The notes under the pieces were generated by a model. That model saw only the letters and a list, made by a program, of their open reading frames with translations, ran no database searches and had not been told where the DNA came from. Of a stretch of DNA of 64,000 nucleotides, positions 1-11,043 are shown piece after piece (within the stretch, counting starts at the first letter, position 1; every line of letters begins with the position of its first letter). Source of the DNA: Lysobacter defluvii IMMIB APB-9 = DSM 18482 (GTDB lineage Bacteria; Pseudomonadota; Gammaproteobacteria; Xanthomonadales; Xanthomonadaceae); NCBI RefSeq assembly GCF_000423325.1, contig NZ_AUHT01000011.1, positions 124,001 through 188,000 of the forward strand, read 5' to 3'. A program made the position numbers and the translations under genes.

Positions 1-2811
<2,811 letters not shown>

Positions 2812-2867
2812 GTCGGGACTCTGGACGTGGGCGGGCCTTGGCCTGCGGCGAGGCAGGCGGTGGGGTG

Positions 2868-3042
2868 CCCCTCTGTCCTTTTGCCTGAGAGTTCAAAGCG
2901 CGGGGGAGGGATGCGCTTCATGCCCCTTCGGCGCCGGAGTGAACCGGTCTCTCCAGAGTGTCCACACCCGGCGGTTTGGGGGCCTGAGCGATTACGGGCG
3001 TTGCGCCTTCGGCAGCGGGCCTGGGCCCGCTTCTCCCACCGG
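2868..3042 (-). promoter_or_regulatory. Tandem glycine riboswitch in the gcvP leader
   Basis: On the minus strand two glycine aptamers follow each other. The first has GGGAGAAGCGGG, then GCCGAAGGCGCAACGCC, then GCTCAGGCCCCCAAACCG. The second has CTCTGGAGAGACCGG, then GGCGCCGAAGGGGCA, then CTCTCAGGCAAAAGGACAG. These are the conserved blocks of the gcvT-type glycine riboswitch, in the two-aptamer arrangement. It ends about 55 bases before the gcvP start codon. The expected behaviour is activation of gcvP when glycine is high. The expression platform is not obvious; no U-tract terminator follows, so control of translation is plausible. Confidence 0.93.
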
Positions 3043-3059
3043 GGGGTTGCAGCCCCCGG

Positions 3060-3065
3060 ATTATA
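3060..3065 (-). promoter_or_regulatory. -10 box of the gcvP/riboswitch promoter
   Basis: A perfect TATAAT on the minus strand lies about 18 bases before the first aptamer, so the transcript would start at or just before the riboswitch. No good TTGACA-like -35 is seen at 16-18 bases spacing, suggesting an activator or a weak -35. Confidence 0.6.
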
Positions 3066-3117
3066 GGCCGTCGGGCCATGCTTCGCCCGGGTACCTGGGA
3101 CGGTCCTGCAAAAGCAA

Positions 3118-3141
3118 GGGACCCCGCCGGAGCGGGGTCCC
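3118..3141 (-). terminator. Terminator after the glycine-zipper gene
   Basis: GGGACCCCGC / GCGGGGTCCC forms a long GC stem with a four-base loop, 13 bases downstream of the stop codon of the 3155-3670 gene. On the minus strand it is followed by TTGCTTTT, a modest T-rich tail. It separates the small-protein cluster from the gcvP promoter. Confidence 0.65.
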
Positions 3142-3154
3142 GGGTGGAGCCTGC

Positions 3155-3670
3155 TCAGCGGCCGTCGCGGTCCGCGTCGCCGGGCAGCGCACGCTCGACG
3201 CGATGCCAGGCGGCGCGGGTCGCCTCGCGGGCGTCCTGCCACTCCAGCCGCGAATCACCGCGGTAGCGCGTCTCGTAGTCGCGGCGCAGCTCCGGCTCGA
3301 CCTCGTCGAAGTTGCGCCCCTCGTACCGCGCCCGTGCCTCGTAGCCGGTACGGTAGGCCGGGCCGTAGTCCTGGTAGGTGTAGTCCGGCTTGACGTAGGA
3401 CTCGTTGCGGTAGTTCTGCTCCCAGTACTGGTTCTCCGCGGTCGGATCCATGCGCTCGGCCACGCCCTTGCCGGCGAGGCCGCCGGCGACGGCGCCCACG
3501 GCCGCGCCCACGGCGGTACCGACCGGGCCGGCCGCCGAGCCGATCGCCGCGCCGGCGACGCCTCCGCCCGCGGCGCCCACGCCGGTGCCGACCGGGTGTG
3601 CGCCCGGGGCGCCGGTGATCGGGTCGCGGTTCTCGTCACGGTGCTGCGGGTCGCGATGTTCGTTTGCCAT
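3155..3670 (-). CDS. Glycine-zipper hypothetical protein (171 aa)
   Basis: Function unknown. The first 25 residues are polar and charged (MANEHRDPQHRDENRD). A Gly/Ala-rich stretch of about 45 residues follows, with GxxxG-type spacing (GVGAAGGGVAGAAIG, GAVAGGLAGKG), typical of glycine-zipper membrane segments. The C-terminal half is rich in Tyr, Glu and Arg (YWEQNYRNESYVKPDYTYQDYG). There is no cleavable signal peptide. It lies 41 bases downstream of a DUF3618 gene on the same strand and is probably its co-transcribed last gene. The proline-poor aromatic C-terminal half suggests a soluble domain after the membrane segment. Confidence 0.75.
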   Translation of the reverse strand: MANEHRDPQHRDENRDPITGAPGAHPVGTGVGAAGGGVAGAAIGSAAGPVGTAVGAAVGAVAGGLAGKGVAERMDPTAENQYWEQNYRNESYVKPDYTYQDYGPAYRTGYEARARYEGRNFDEVEPELRRDYETRYRGDSRLEWQDAREATRAAWHRVERALPGDADRDGR

Positions 3671-3711
3671 GTCGTGTGCTCCTGTTCTTTGTAGTGGTGT
3701 TGCCGGGGTAC

Positions 3712-4410
3712 TCAGTGGTAGCGGTCGGCCGACGCGCCCTGGCCATGCTGGCCGTCGGTGCGTGCGTGCGGCGTGGTCGCCTCGCGCCCGGCCTGCGCCA
3801 GCTCGTCGCGCGCCTCGCGCAGGCCTTCGCGGGTGCGGTCGGCCATCCGGTCGCGTGTCGCCCCGAGCAGCTCGTCCTCCTTCTGCGTGGGCGGGAGCAG
3901 GCCGCCGAGCATGGCGCCCACCGCAATGCCGATCGCCCCCAGTGCCATCGGGTTCTCATGGAGCATGTGCTGGAAGCCGTCGCTGGCCCGGTGCGCACCG
4001 CGGCGGACTGTCTCGGCCGCGTTGTGTGCCTTCTCGCCGGCGGCGTCGCGGGCGTTGTGCAGGGAGTCACGCGCATGCCCCGCCTTCTCCGAGAGTCCCT
4101 CGCGCAGTTCACCCGGCTCCCGGTGGTGGGCGGGCGGGTGGCGCTGCGAAGTCCACAGCCACGCCATGCCGGCGGCGGTCAGCAGCGCGGCGGTGGGGTT
4201 GTCGCGCACCGCCTGGCCCAGGTTCGACGCGAACTCGCGGCCGCCGTCCTTGCTTCCCTGCATGGCCTTGTTGAGCAGTTCGCCCGGAGACAGGCGGCCT
4301 TCCAGGGCGTCGATGAGGCTGCTCAGGTGCGCGCGCTGGCGGTCGATCTCGCGCTCGAGCTGTTCCGGATCCTTGTGCGATTGCGCCCGGATGGTGTCAG
4401 TGGTGTTCAT
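3712..4410 (-). CDS. DUF3618 domain protein
   Basis: 232 residues. The N-terminal DPEQLEREIDRQRAHLSSLIDALEGRLSPGELLNKAMQ region is the DUF3618 signature (charged helix with RxxLSxTIDxLExRLSP pattern). Two hydrophobic stretches follow: NPTAALLTAAGMAWLW at about 90-105 and NPMALGAIGIAVGAMLGGLL at about 152-172. Between them lies an Ala/Lys/Glu-rich helix. Its start overlaps the end of the holin-like gene upstream by 14 bases, so the cluster is translationally coupled. DUF3618, holin-like and YtxH-like genes often occur together in proteobacteria and are linked to envelope or osmotic stress; the exact role is unknown. Confidence 0.85.
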   Translation of the reverse strand: MNTTDTIRAQSHKDPEQLEREIDRQRAHLSSLIDALEGRLSPGELLNKAMQGSKDGGREFASNLGQAVRDNPTAALLTAAGMAWLWTSQRHPPAHHREPGELREGLSEKAGHARDSLHNARDAAGEKAHNAAETVRRGAHRASDGFQHMLHENPMALGAIGIAVGAMLGGLLPPTQKEDELLGATRDRMADRTREGLREARDELAQAGREATTPHARTDGQHGQGASADRYH

Positions 4411-4900
4411 GGTTCCTCCTCCGGATGACTTCCCGGTCCTTGTGCAGCGAGTTCATGGTGTGCTCGGGACGCAGGGCCTCGGCACTGAACTTGCGCTTGC
4501 CCGCGGAGACCATCACCGCCCCCAGGGCGGTGACCACGGCGCCCACGAGCAGCGCGGCGGCCCATGGCGCCATCACCGTGCTCAGCCCGTACACCGCGGC
4601 GAGCAGCAGGATCACAAAGCCGGAAAAGGCGACCAGGCCGCCGGCGGACACCGCCATGGCGCCCTCGCGGGTCTGCTCCATGGCCTCGCGGGCCTCGCTC
4701 TTGGCCAGCGCGATCTCGTTGGTCGCCAGGGCGCTGGCCTCGCGCATGAGCTGCTTCAGCAGCTGGCCGGTGCTCGCGTCCTCATACGCGTCGGGTGCGG
4801 CCGAGGAGTAGGGCGAGTGGGGGCGGGCGGGACCCTGGTAGCGGGCGTCCCCGTTGCCCCCGTGGTGGATGCGGCCATCGCCGCCGGGTTGCGTGCTCAT
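4397..4900 (-). CDS. Phage-holin-like (DUF1469 type) membrane protein
   Basis: 167 residues. A polar Gly/His/Pro-rich N-terminus (about 1-45) is followed by the helix GQLLKQLMREASALATNEIALAKSEAREAM, then two transmembrane helices (about 80-103 and 108-133), then a short basic and His-rich tail ending RRRNHEHH. This is the layout of the Phage_holin_3_6/YqjE group, chromosomal proteins that are not phage holins in function. It starts within the stop of the upstream gene (ATGA). No phage genes are nearby, so it belongs to the stress-type membrane cluster. Confidence 0.85.
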   Translation of the reverse strand: MSTQPGGDGRIHHGGNGDARYQGPARPHSPYSSAAPDAYEDASTGQLLKQLMREASALATNEIALAKSEAREAMEQTREGAMAVSAGGLVAFSGFVILLLAAVYGLSTVMAPWAAALLVGAVVTALGAVMVSAGKRKFSAEALRPEHTMNSLHKDREVIRRRNHEHH

Positions 4901-5610
4901 CGGGAGGTCCCTCCTGTAGTCGATCCGGGGACGGCGGCGCCGGTGCCGAGGGTCGATCCGGCGATGCCGTCATTGGGGTGGTGCGGGGCGCTGGTCGTCC
5001 GGGTTCCGGCAGGGGTGGTCGCGCCGGTGGTTCGGGTGGTCCCGCTTGCCGAACCGGCTGCGCCGTACGGACTGGCGGTGCCCGTGGGGGTGCCGGAGCT
5101 TCCGGTCGTCCCGGACGCACCCGTCCGCTCCATGTGCGTGGTGGCCTGGTCGGCCGGCACCGGAAGCTGGTCGCGTTCGTTGCGGTGCGGGCGCTGCGAC
5201 GAACGGGCGAAGCGCCCCAGTCCGAACCCGATCGCGACGGCGCCGGCCAGGAACACCGCCGGCTTCTCGCGGGCGAGGCGGCCGACGTCGTGCAGCAGCT
5301 CGTCGCCGCTCTTCTCGCGCAGCGTCCCGGAAACGTGCCGCAGCTGCTCGGCGAGGTCCGAGACGTACTCGGACATGTGGCCGATGTCGTCGTGCGACAG
5401 CTCGCGCGCGGCGGCCTCGACACTGTCGGCGAGGCTCTCCGCCTTGTGGGCGGCGCTCTCGCGCAGCTCCTCGGCGCGGGCACCGGCCTCGGCCGTGGCT
5501 TGCTCGCGCAGTTCCTCGGCGGAGTGGTGGGTGGATGCGTGGTCGGCGCGGGAGCGGTCCTGGTTGCCGGCTCCGGGTTGTGCGCCACCTGGCTTGATGG
5601 GAGGTGTCAT
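4897..5610 (-). CDS. Ala/Thr/Gly-rich membrane-associated protein, first gene of the cluster
   Basis: 237 residues from ATG with AGGAG nine bases upstream. The N-terminal third is an Ala/Glu-rich coiled helix (AEELREQATAEAGARAEELR). Next comes a segment resembling YqjD/ElaB-type or 'nutrient deprivation-induced' proteins: ISHMSEYVSDLAEQLRHVSG-like helix followed by REKPAVFLAGAVAIGFGLGRFAR, a single glycine-rich transmembrane helix at about 111-133. The last 100 residues are low complexity (Thr, Gly, Ser, Pro, Ala). It heads the 5610-to-3155 cluster. Upstream in-frame extension to longer starts is possible but lacks a ribosome site. Confidence 0.75.
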   Translation of the reverse strand: MTPPIKPGGAQPGAGNQDRSRADHASTHHSAEELREQATAEAGARAEELRESAAHKAESLADSVEAAARELSHDDIGHMSEYVSDLAEQLRHVSGTLREKSGDELLHDVGRLAREKPAVFLAGAVAIGFGLGRFARSSQRPHRNERDQLPVPADQATTHMERTGASGTTGSSGTPTGTASPYGAAGSASGTTRTTGATTPAGTRTTSAPHHPNDGIAGSTLGTGAAVPGSTTGGTSR

Positions 5611-5815
5611 GTATGCGCTCCTCGTTCTCTGGCGGAACTTGTGGGTGGAGCCCCGGCCTGGTGGGGCCGGGCGCGGTGGGACCATTGGGGCACAAGCGCC
5701 GTAAGCCTCCCGTATAGGCGCGGCGCGGGTTCGGGGTCGTTCGCGCGCTGAACAGGGCGCACCAGCGCCCTTCGCTTCGCGTGGCGTTGACGCGTCCCGC
5801 CGAACCCTGAACCGC

Positions 5816-6583
5816 ATGCCCCGACTCAAGCACACCGACTGGCCGGACCGGCTGTGGATCGTCCGCCACGGGCAGAGCGCCGGGAACGTCGCCCGCGCCG
5901 ATGCACTCCGCGCAGATGCCCACCTGATCGACCTGGAGACACGCGACGCCGACACGCCGCTGTCGGAACTCGGCCGAAGGCAGTCGGCGGCCCTCGCGCG
6001 CTGGTTTGCCTCGCTTCCGGAGCACGAGCGCCCGACCACGCTGATGAGCTCGCCGTTCGTGCGATCCCGCCAGACGATGGACGCGGTCGCCTCTGCCCTC
6101 GGTACGTCCCGGGACGAGGTCCTGGTGGACGAGCGCTTGCGCGAGAAGGAGTTCGGCATCACCGACGGCTACACCACCGCCGGCATCGCCGCGAAGTTCC
6201 CGGAGCTGGCCGAGCAGCGCGCCCGGGTCGGCAAGTTCTACTTCCGCGCACCGGGCGGCGAGAGCTGGTGCGACGTGATCCTGCGCCTGCGCAGCGTGGT
6301 CGAGGTGCTGCGGCGCGACTACGTCGGCGAGCGCGTGCTGATCGTCGCCCACCAGGTGATCGTCAACTGCTTCCGCTACCTGCTGGAGTGCATGGACGAG
6401 GCGCAGATCCTGGAGATCGATCGCAAGGCCGACGTCCCCAACTGCTCGGTCACCGCGTATGCGATCGACCGCCAGGCGGCCGATCCACGGTTCGAGCTGC
6501 AGGTCGCGAACCTCGAGCTTCCGCTGGAGGAGGCCGGGGTACAGGCGACCGGGGCCGCCGACCGGCCCGCAGGGCCGCGATGA
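5816..6583 (+). CDS. Histidine phosphatase family protein
   Basis: 255 residues of the phosphoglycerate-mutase-like superfamily. The catalytic RHG motif is Arg17-His18-Gly19 in LWIVRHGQSAGN, the acid/base region is SSPFVRSRQTMDA, and the second histidine is His179 in LIVAHQVI. This supports phosphatase or phosphotransferase chemistry on a small phosphoester; the substrate is not predictable. Its TGA overlaps the ATG of the NAD(P)HX dehydratase gene, so the two are coupled. Confidence 0.88.
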   Translation: MPRLKHTDWPDRLWIVRHGQSAGNVARADALRADAHLIDLETRDADTPLSELGRRQSAALARWFASLPEHERPTTLMSSPFVRSRQTMDAVASALGTSRDEVLVDERLREKEFGITDGYTTAGIAAKFPELAEQRARVGKFYFRAPGGESWCDVILRLRSVVEVLRRDYVGERVLIVAHQVIVNCFRYLLECMDEAQILEIDRKADVPNCSVTAYAIDRQAADPRFELQVANLELPLEEAGVQATGAADRPAGPR

Positions 6584-7464
6584 GCCAGGCCACGTCCATC
6601 GATGCCGCGCTGCTGCGGCGGTGGCCGCTGCCGGATCCCTCGGGCGGGGACAGCAAGGAGGATCGCGGCCGGGTGCTCGTGGTCGGCGGCAGCCGCCAGC
6701 TGGTTGGGGGCGTGCTGCTGGCCGGCGTGGCGGCCCTGCGCGCGGGAGCCGGGAAGCTGCAGGTGGCTACGGTGCAGGAGGCCGCCGGGACGCTCGCCGG
6801 GTTGCTGCCGGAGGCCCGGGTGATGGCGCAGGAGTCCGCGGACGACGGCGGTCTGGCGCGCCTGGACCGCCAAGCGCTGGAACTCGCGCGGAGGGCGGAT
6901 GCCGTCCTGGTCGGCCCGGGAATGGAAGGCGGGGCCGCCACCCGCCAGGTGGTGCAGAGGCTGCTTCGCCACGCGCAGGGGACGGCGGTAGCCGACGCAG
7001 GCGCCCTGCATCCGTCCACTCCAAAGGCGCGGGCAGGGAGCGCCCGGCTGGTTATGACTCCGCATCGCGGGGAAATGGCGGCGCTGCTGGACGTCGGCAT
7101 CGGGCAGGTACACGCCGCGCCCGACGAACTCGCCACCGCCTACGCGCGCGAGCACGGCGTGGTGCTCGTGCTGAAGGGGCCGACCACCTGGATCGCGGCG
7201 CCCGATGGACGGCTGTGGGTCAATACCGGTGGCAGTCCCGGGCTGGGGACGTCAGGCTCCGGGGACGTGCTCGCCGGCGTGATCGCCGGGCTGGCAGCGC
7301 GCGGCGCCACTCCGGAGCAGGCCGCCGCGTGGGGCGTCTTCCTGCACGCCCGGGCGGGCGCGCGGCTGTCCCGCAGGTTCGGCGAGGTGGGCTTCCTCGC
7401 CCGCGAGATCGCCCGCGAGGTGCCGATGCTGATGCAGGACCTCTCCGGCGGCGCGGGGGCGTAG
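6580..7464 (+). CDS. nnrD: ADP-dependent NAD(P)H-hydrate dehydratase (single-domain)
   Basis: 294 residues with the ribokinase-like C-terminal domain of YjeF/Nnr. It contains GRVLVVGGSRQLVGGVLLAG, VGPGM, MTPHRGEMAALL, VLKGPTTWIAAPDG and GSPGLGTSGSGDVLAG, whose Asp is the catalytic base. The enzyme repairs damaged hydrated NADH/NADPH. It lacks the N-terminal epimerase domain found in E. coli Nnr, so epimerase activity must be encoded elsewhere. It is coupled by ATGA to the upstream phosphatase gene. Confidence 0.9.
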   Translation: MSQATSIDAALLRRWPLPDPSGGDSKEDRGRVLVVGGSRQLVGGVLLAGVAALRAGAGKLQVATVQEAAGTLAGLLPEARVMAQESADDGGLARLDRQALELARRADAVLVGPGMEGGAATRQVVQRLLRHAQGTAVADAGALHPSTPKARAGSARLVMTPHRGEMAALLDVGIGQVHAAPDELATAYAREHGVVLVLKGPTTWIAAPDGRLWVNTGGSPGLGTSGSGDVLAGVIAGLAARGATPEQAAAWGVFLHARAGARLSRRFGEVGFLAREIAREVPMLMQDLSGGAGA

Positions 7465-7475
7465 CGGAGGCTGGA

Positions 7476-8369
7476 TCAGCCGTCGCGCTCGAGGCGTTCC
7501 AGGTCCTTGCGGAAGGGCTTCTGGTCCGGCTCGAGGCGGACCGCGGCCCTGTAGTCCGCAAGCGCGCCGGCGATGTCGCCGCGCTTCTCCCGGAGCTGCC
7601 CGCGCCGCCAGTGCGCGCCACCCCGGGACGCTTCCTCCACCGCCTGCGCCGTGCCGTCGAGGACGCGGCCCAGTGCCGCCTCGCCATCCTGCGTGCGTTG
7701 CCCGTGCACGGCCGCGAACCGGCCGAGCTGGTACAGCAGGCGTGCGTCGTCGGGCGCCGCCAAGAGCGCCGCATCGATCTCGGGCAGCAGCTCCGCGGCC
7801 CTCGTCCCGTTGGCGATGAGTCGCGCGATCAGGGCCATGCGGAACTTCGGGTTGGCCGGCGCAAGCCGGACCGCTTCGCGCAGCTCGCGCTCGGCCGCGG
7901 CCTCCTTGAGCAGCATCCCCCGCAGGTAATGGCCGCCTGCGCGATCGCGGGATGCGTACGCCTCGATTTCTGCTTCGGCCTTGTCCCGCCCACCGCCCAG
8001 GATCGCGGGTGCGACCGCGTAGAACTGCACCAGTCCCTCGCGCGCGCCGAGGTGGTCCGGGTCCAGCGTGGCGGCCTTGCGGAACGCCTCGTGTGCCTTT
8101 CCGGCCCAGTGCGGCTTGCGCAGCAGGTTGGCTTCCATGGCCATCCAGCCGTACGCCTGCCCGGCGTAGTACCAGGCATCCGCATCCCGCGGTTGCGCGG
8201 CGATGGCCTTCTCGCCCAGCTCCACTGCAGTGCCGGGCTCACCGTTGCGGAGCGCGTCGCGCACGGCCTGCACCTCGGGTGCGCGGGCAAGGGCAGCCCC
8301 GGAGGCCAGCAGCAGCATGGCGAGCAGGAAGGGGAGGGATCGGGGGAAGCGGAAGCGGGTGCGGTCCAT
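7476..8369 (-). CDS. Secreted TPR-repeat protein
   Basis: 297 residues. A signal peptide (RSLPFLLAMLLLASGAALA, then RAPEV) precedes a series of TPR-like helix pairs, for example DADAWYYAGQAYGWMAM, KAHEAFRKAATLDPDHLGAREGL, YQLGRFAAVHG and RRGQLREKRGDIAGALADYRAAVRLEPDQ. ATG is preceded by GGAG; longer upstream starts have no signal-peptide logic. It is probably a periplasmic scaffold; no partner is apparent. It is convergent with nnrD (11 bases apart). Confidence 0.8.
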   Translation of the reverse strand: MDRTRFRFPRSLPFLLAMLLLASGAALARAPEVQAVRDALRNGEPGTAVELGEKAIAAQPRDADAWYYAGQAYGWMAMEANLLRKPHWAGKAHEAFRKAATLDPDHLGAREGLVQFYAVAPAILGGGRDKAEAEIEAYASRDRAGGHYLRGMLLKEAAAERELREAVRLAPANPKFRMALIARLIANGTRAAELLPEIDAALLAAPDDARLLYQLGRFAAVHGQRTQDGEAALGRVLDGTAQAVEEASRGGAHWRRGQLREKRGDIAGALADYRAAVRLEPDQKPFRKDLERLERDG

Positions 8370-8521
8370 GCAGGTCTCCGTCGGTGCGGCCGCGGCCGGG
8401 CGGCCACGGGATCGGGCATTTTGACAAGGATGCGGGCGCGATGTTCCGCGTGCCGGCTTCTGGACGCCCGGTCCACGCGCGCGGGTACAGGCTACGGGTT
8501 CCTGCGGCCTCGATCCGACCC

Positions 8522-8989
8522 ATGCGCATCGGCCTGATCTCCGACACCCACGGCCAACTCCGGCCCGAGGCACTCGCCTATCTGGAGGGCTGCGACCACC
8601 TGGTCCACGCCGGCGACATCGGCAAGCCGGAGGTGTTGTCCGCGCTGGAGGCGCTCGCGCCGGTCACCGCGATCCGGGGCAACGTCGATACCGGGGACTG
8701 GGCCGCGGACCTGCCGGAGGTGCGCGAGGTCACCCTCGCGGGCGTTCGCCTGCTGGTGCTCCACGACCTGAAGCAGCTCAGCGTGGATCCGGCGGCGGAG
8801 GGCGTCCGGGTGGTGGTGTCGGGGCACTCGCACAAGCCGCTGGCAGAAGAGCGCGGCGGCGTGCTCTACATCAATCCCGGCAGCGCGGGGCCACGGCGCT
8901 TCCGGCTGCCCGTTACCGCGGGGGAACTGCTGGTCTCCGGGCCGGTGGTCACGCCGCGGATCGTCGACCTGCTCGAACCCGCAGCGTAA
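8522..8989 (+). CDS. YfcE/MJ0936-type metallophosphoesterase
   Basis: 155 residues with the full set of binuclear metal motifs of the calcineurin-like family: SDTHG near the start, HAGDIG, RGNVDTG, LHD and GHSHKP. This is the short YfcE-type phosphodiesterase; the physiological substrate is unknown. The start is the first ATG before LIGSDTHG-type sequence and follows a 152-base gap from the divergent TPR gene. Confidence 0.88.
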   Translation: MRIGLISDTHGQLRPEALAYLEGCDHLVHAGDIGKPEVLSALEALAPVTAIRGNVDTGDWAADLPEVREVTLAGVRLLVLHDLKQLSVDPAAEGVRVVVSGHSHKPLAEERGGVLYINPGSAGPRRFRLPVTAGELLVSGPVVTPRIVDLLEPAA

Positions 8990-9000
8990 GCGGAGCGGCC

Positions 9001-9318
9001 ATGCAGAAGCAGACACTCGTCCAGTTGTTCCTCCCGCTGCGCGACAACGAGGGGGTGCCGTATCCGCGGCAGCTGTTCGACGAGCTGCGCGCCGAACTGA
9101 CCGACGTGCATGGCGGCGTGACGGCGTACCTGCATGCGCCCGCGGCAGGCGCCTGGGAAGACGACGACGGCGCGGTGCAGCGCGACCAGGTGGTGCTGGT
9201 GGAGGTGATGGCCGATCACCTCGACCACGCCTGGTGGGCGCGTTACCGGGGCGAACTGGAGCAGCGCTTCGGGCAGGAGGAGATCCTGGTCCGCGCCTTC
9301 CCCGTCGAGCGCGTGTAA
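9001..9318 (+). CDS. Conserved hypothetical protein (105 aa)
   Basis: Not recognised. It is acidic, soluble and without signal or membrane segments. Sequence features are QLFLPLRDNEGVPYPRQLFDEL at the start and a Trp/Tyr-rich part (DHAWWARYRGELEQRF) near the end; the alternation of beta-like and helical stretches would fit a small ferredoxin-like fold. It starts 11 bases after the metallophosphoesterase gene and is probably co-transcribed with it. Confidence 0.7.
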   Translation: MQKQTLVQLFLPLRDNEGVPYPRQLFDELRAELTDVHGGVTAYLHAPAAGAWEDDDGAVQRDQVVLVEVMADHLDHAWWARYRGELEQRFGQEEILVRAFPVERV

Positions 9319-9323
9319 GCGGG

Positions 9324-10103
9324 CTACGGCTGCGGGGTGGCCGCGGCCTTGTCCTCGACGCCCGGGATGGGGGTCGTCGGCCCCGGGAATGCATCGCGCA
9401 ATGCGTCGACGCCCTCCTGCGGCCGCGCCAGTCCGACCAGTTCCTGCCGGTCGCGGCGGCGCTCCTCCGTATCGATGTCCATCCGCTCGTCGCGCGAGCG
9501 CACCAGGTCCGGCTGCACCTCGCCGTCGCGGCTGAATGACCATGCCAGCAGCGCCGGCCCCATCGGCATCTCGTCCCCCGGCTGGGTCACGTGCCGGGTG
9601 GACCAGGTGTGCCAGGTCTTCCCGTAGCTGTTCATCTTGCTGCGCATCAGCTCTTCCTCGGCGACGCTCGGGAGGTTGGGCGCGACCAGCTGGCCGGACA
9701 GGATCTCGCCGTTGTGCGGGTGCCAGAAGCTGCGTTCCTCCGCCGGCAGCTGCTGGAACAGCCGCTCGGAGATGATGTATTCCACGCCGGTCAGGTTCGC
9801 TTCGGCGGTGTTGCCGTCGAACAGCGAGCACTGCGCGAAGTCCTCGTTCACCTGGTGGCAGAAGTGGTGCGCCTCCATCTGGTGCTGCGGGTCTTCCTTC
9901 ATCGGGTGGAAGCCGACCAGGTAGACGTCGAACTTCGCCATCGGGCCGTTGTCCTGCAGCGCCTTGGCGCCGGCTTCGAGCACGTCGGTGCGCGTGGACT
10001 CGTCGGCACCGGGTGGATCGACGGGGGCATCGACGGGCTCGCCGCCGGTACAGGCGGCAAGCGTGAGCAGGGCAGCGGGGAGGAGCAGGCGTGTCGCGTC
10101 CAT
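9324..10103 (-). CDS. OBAP-family (DUF1264) lipoprotein
   Basis: 259 residues. A lipoprotein signal ends LLTLAAC with Cys18. The mature part carries FDVYLVGFHPMKEDPQHQMEAHHFCHQVNEDFAQC, then EYIISERLFQQLPAEERSFWHPHNGEI, the pattern of the oil-body-associated protein family (DUF1264) known from plants, fungi and proteobacteria; its molecular function is unknown. ATG was chosen because it places the lipobox correctly. It is convergent with the 105-residue hypothetical gene. Confidence 0.85.
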   Translation of the reverse strand: MDATRLLLPAALLTLAACTGGEPVDAPVDPPGADESTRTDVLEAGAKALQDNGPMAKFDVYLVGFHPMKEDPQHQMEAHHFCHQVNEDFAQCSLFDGNTAEANLTGVEYIISERLFQQLPAEERSFWHPHNGEILSGQLVAPNLPSVAEEELMRSKMNSYGKTWHTWSTRHVTQPGDEMPMGPALLAWSFSRDGEVQPDLVRSRDERMDIDTEERRRDRQELVGLARPQEGVDALRDAFPGPTTPIPGVEDKAAATPQP

Positions 10104-10186
10104 GTCGCCAGCCTCGCGCGCCGCGCGTGGATGCGGGTCATGGAGCGATATCATGCGCGGCCCCGGCCCCTCCACCGGGCGTGAGG

Positions 10187-10975
10187 ATGGCCGTGGAAGT
10201 GGGTCTGGAAGTCATTGCGGCCCTGATGGCGGTCGCCTTCGTGGCCGGCGTGATCGACGCGATGGCGGGCGGCGGCGGGCTGCTGACCATCCCCGCGCTG
10301 ATGGCCGCCGGGGTGCCGCCGGTCGCGGCGATCGCGACCAACAAGCTGCAGAGCAGCTTCGGCACCGCCAGCGCGGTGTACGCCTTTGCCCGCAAGGGGC
10401 GGATCAACTTCCGGCGCTTCCTCTGGCCGGCGGTGGCGGCCTTCATCGGCTCCGCGTTCGGGGCCTGGGTGCTGCAGCGGCTGGACCCGTCCTTTCTGGA
10501 GGGCTTCATCCCGATCCTGCTGCTGCTGATGGTGGTGTACTTCCTCGTCGCGCCCAAGGCGAGCGAGGAGGACCGGCACAGCCGCCTCGGGATGGCGTCG
10601 CTGATCCTCATCGTGGCGGTGATCGGTTTCTACGACGGCTTCTTCGGCCCGGGCACCGGCTCGTTCCTGACCACCGTGCTGGTGGCCCTGTTTGGCATGG
10701 GTCTGGTGTCGGCGACCGCCCACACCAAGCTGCTCAACCTGGCCAGCAACGTGGCGGCGCTGGTCACCCTGGTGATCGGCGGGCAGGTGCTGTGGGCGAT
10801 CGGGCTTGCGATGGCGGTGGCCAGCGTCGCCGGCGGGCAGGTGGGTGCACGGCTGGCGATGCGCGTGGGCGGGAAGATGATCAGGCCGGTACTGGTGGTG
10901 ATGGCGCTGCTGCTGATCGCGAAACTGCTGTCGGATCCGGGGAACCCGCTGACCGCGTTCTTCCTGACCCGCTGA
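10187..10975 (+). CDS. TSUP (TauE/SafE) family membrane permease
   Basis: 262 residues and about eight hydrophobic segments. It has the paired TSUP signature: FVAGVIDAMAGGGGLLTIPAL early in the first half and GFYDGFFGPGTGSFLTTVL early in the second half. The family exports or imports sulfur-containing or small carboxylate anions; the substrate cannot be told. A GTG six bases upstream is an alternative start. Confidence 0.88.
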   Translation: MAVEVGLEVIAALMAVAFVAGVIDAMAGGGGLLTIPALMAAGVPPVAAIATNKLQSSFGTASAVYAFARKGRINFRRFLWPAVAAFIGSAFGAWVLQRLDPSFLEGFIPILLLLMVVYFLVAPKASEEDRHSRLGMASLILIVAVIGFYDGFFGPGTGSFLTTVLVALFGMGLVSATAHTKLLNLASNVAALVTLVIGGQVLWAIGLAMAVASVAGGQVGARLAMRVGGKMIRPVLVVMALLLIAKLLSDPGNPLTAFFLTR

Positions 10976-11043
10976 CGGCGCATGCGGAGGCTCGCCGATA
11001 CCGCGTAACGCAGAGGGTCCGCACGTGGGTGTACGCTCGCCCC

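Noticed and set aside
4397-4900. Phage holin indicating a prophage
   Set aside because: The family is chromosomal (YqjE-like) and no phage structural, lysis or integrase genes are near.
8421-8426. TTGACA promoter before the YfcE-type gene
   Set aside because: No -10-like hexamer lies at 15-18 bases spacing, so the match is probably chance.
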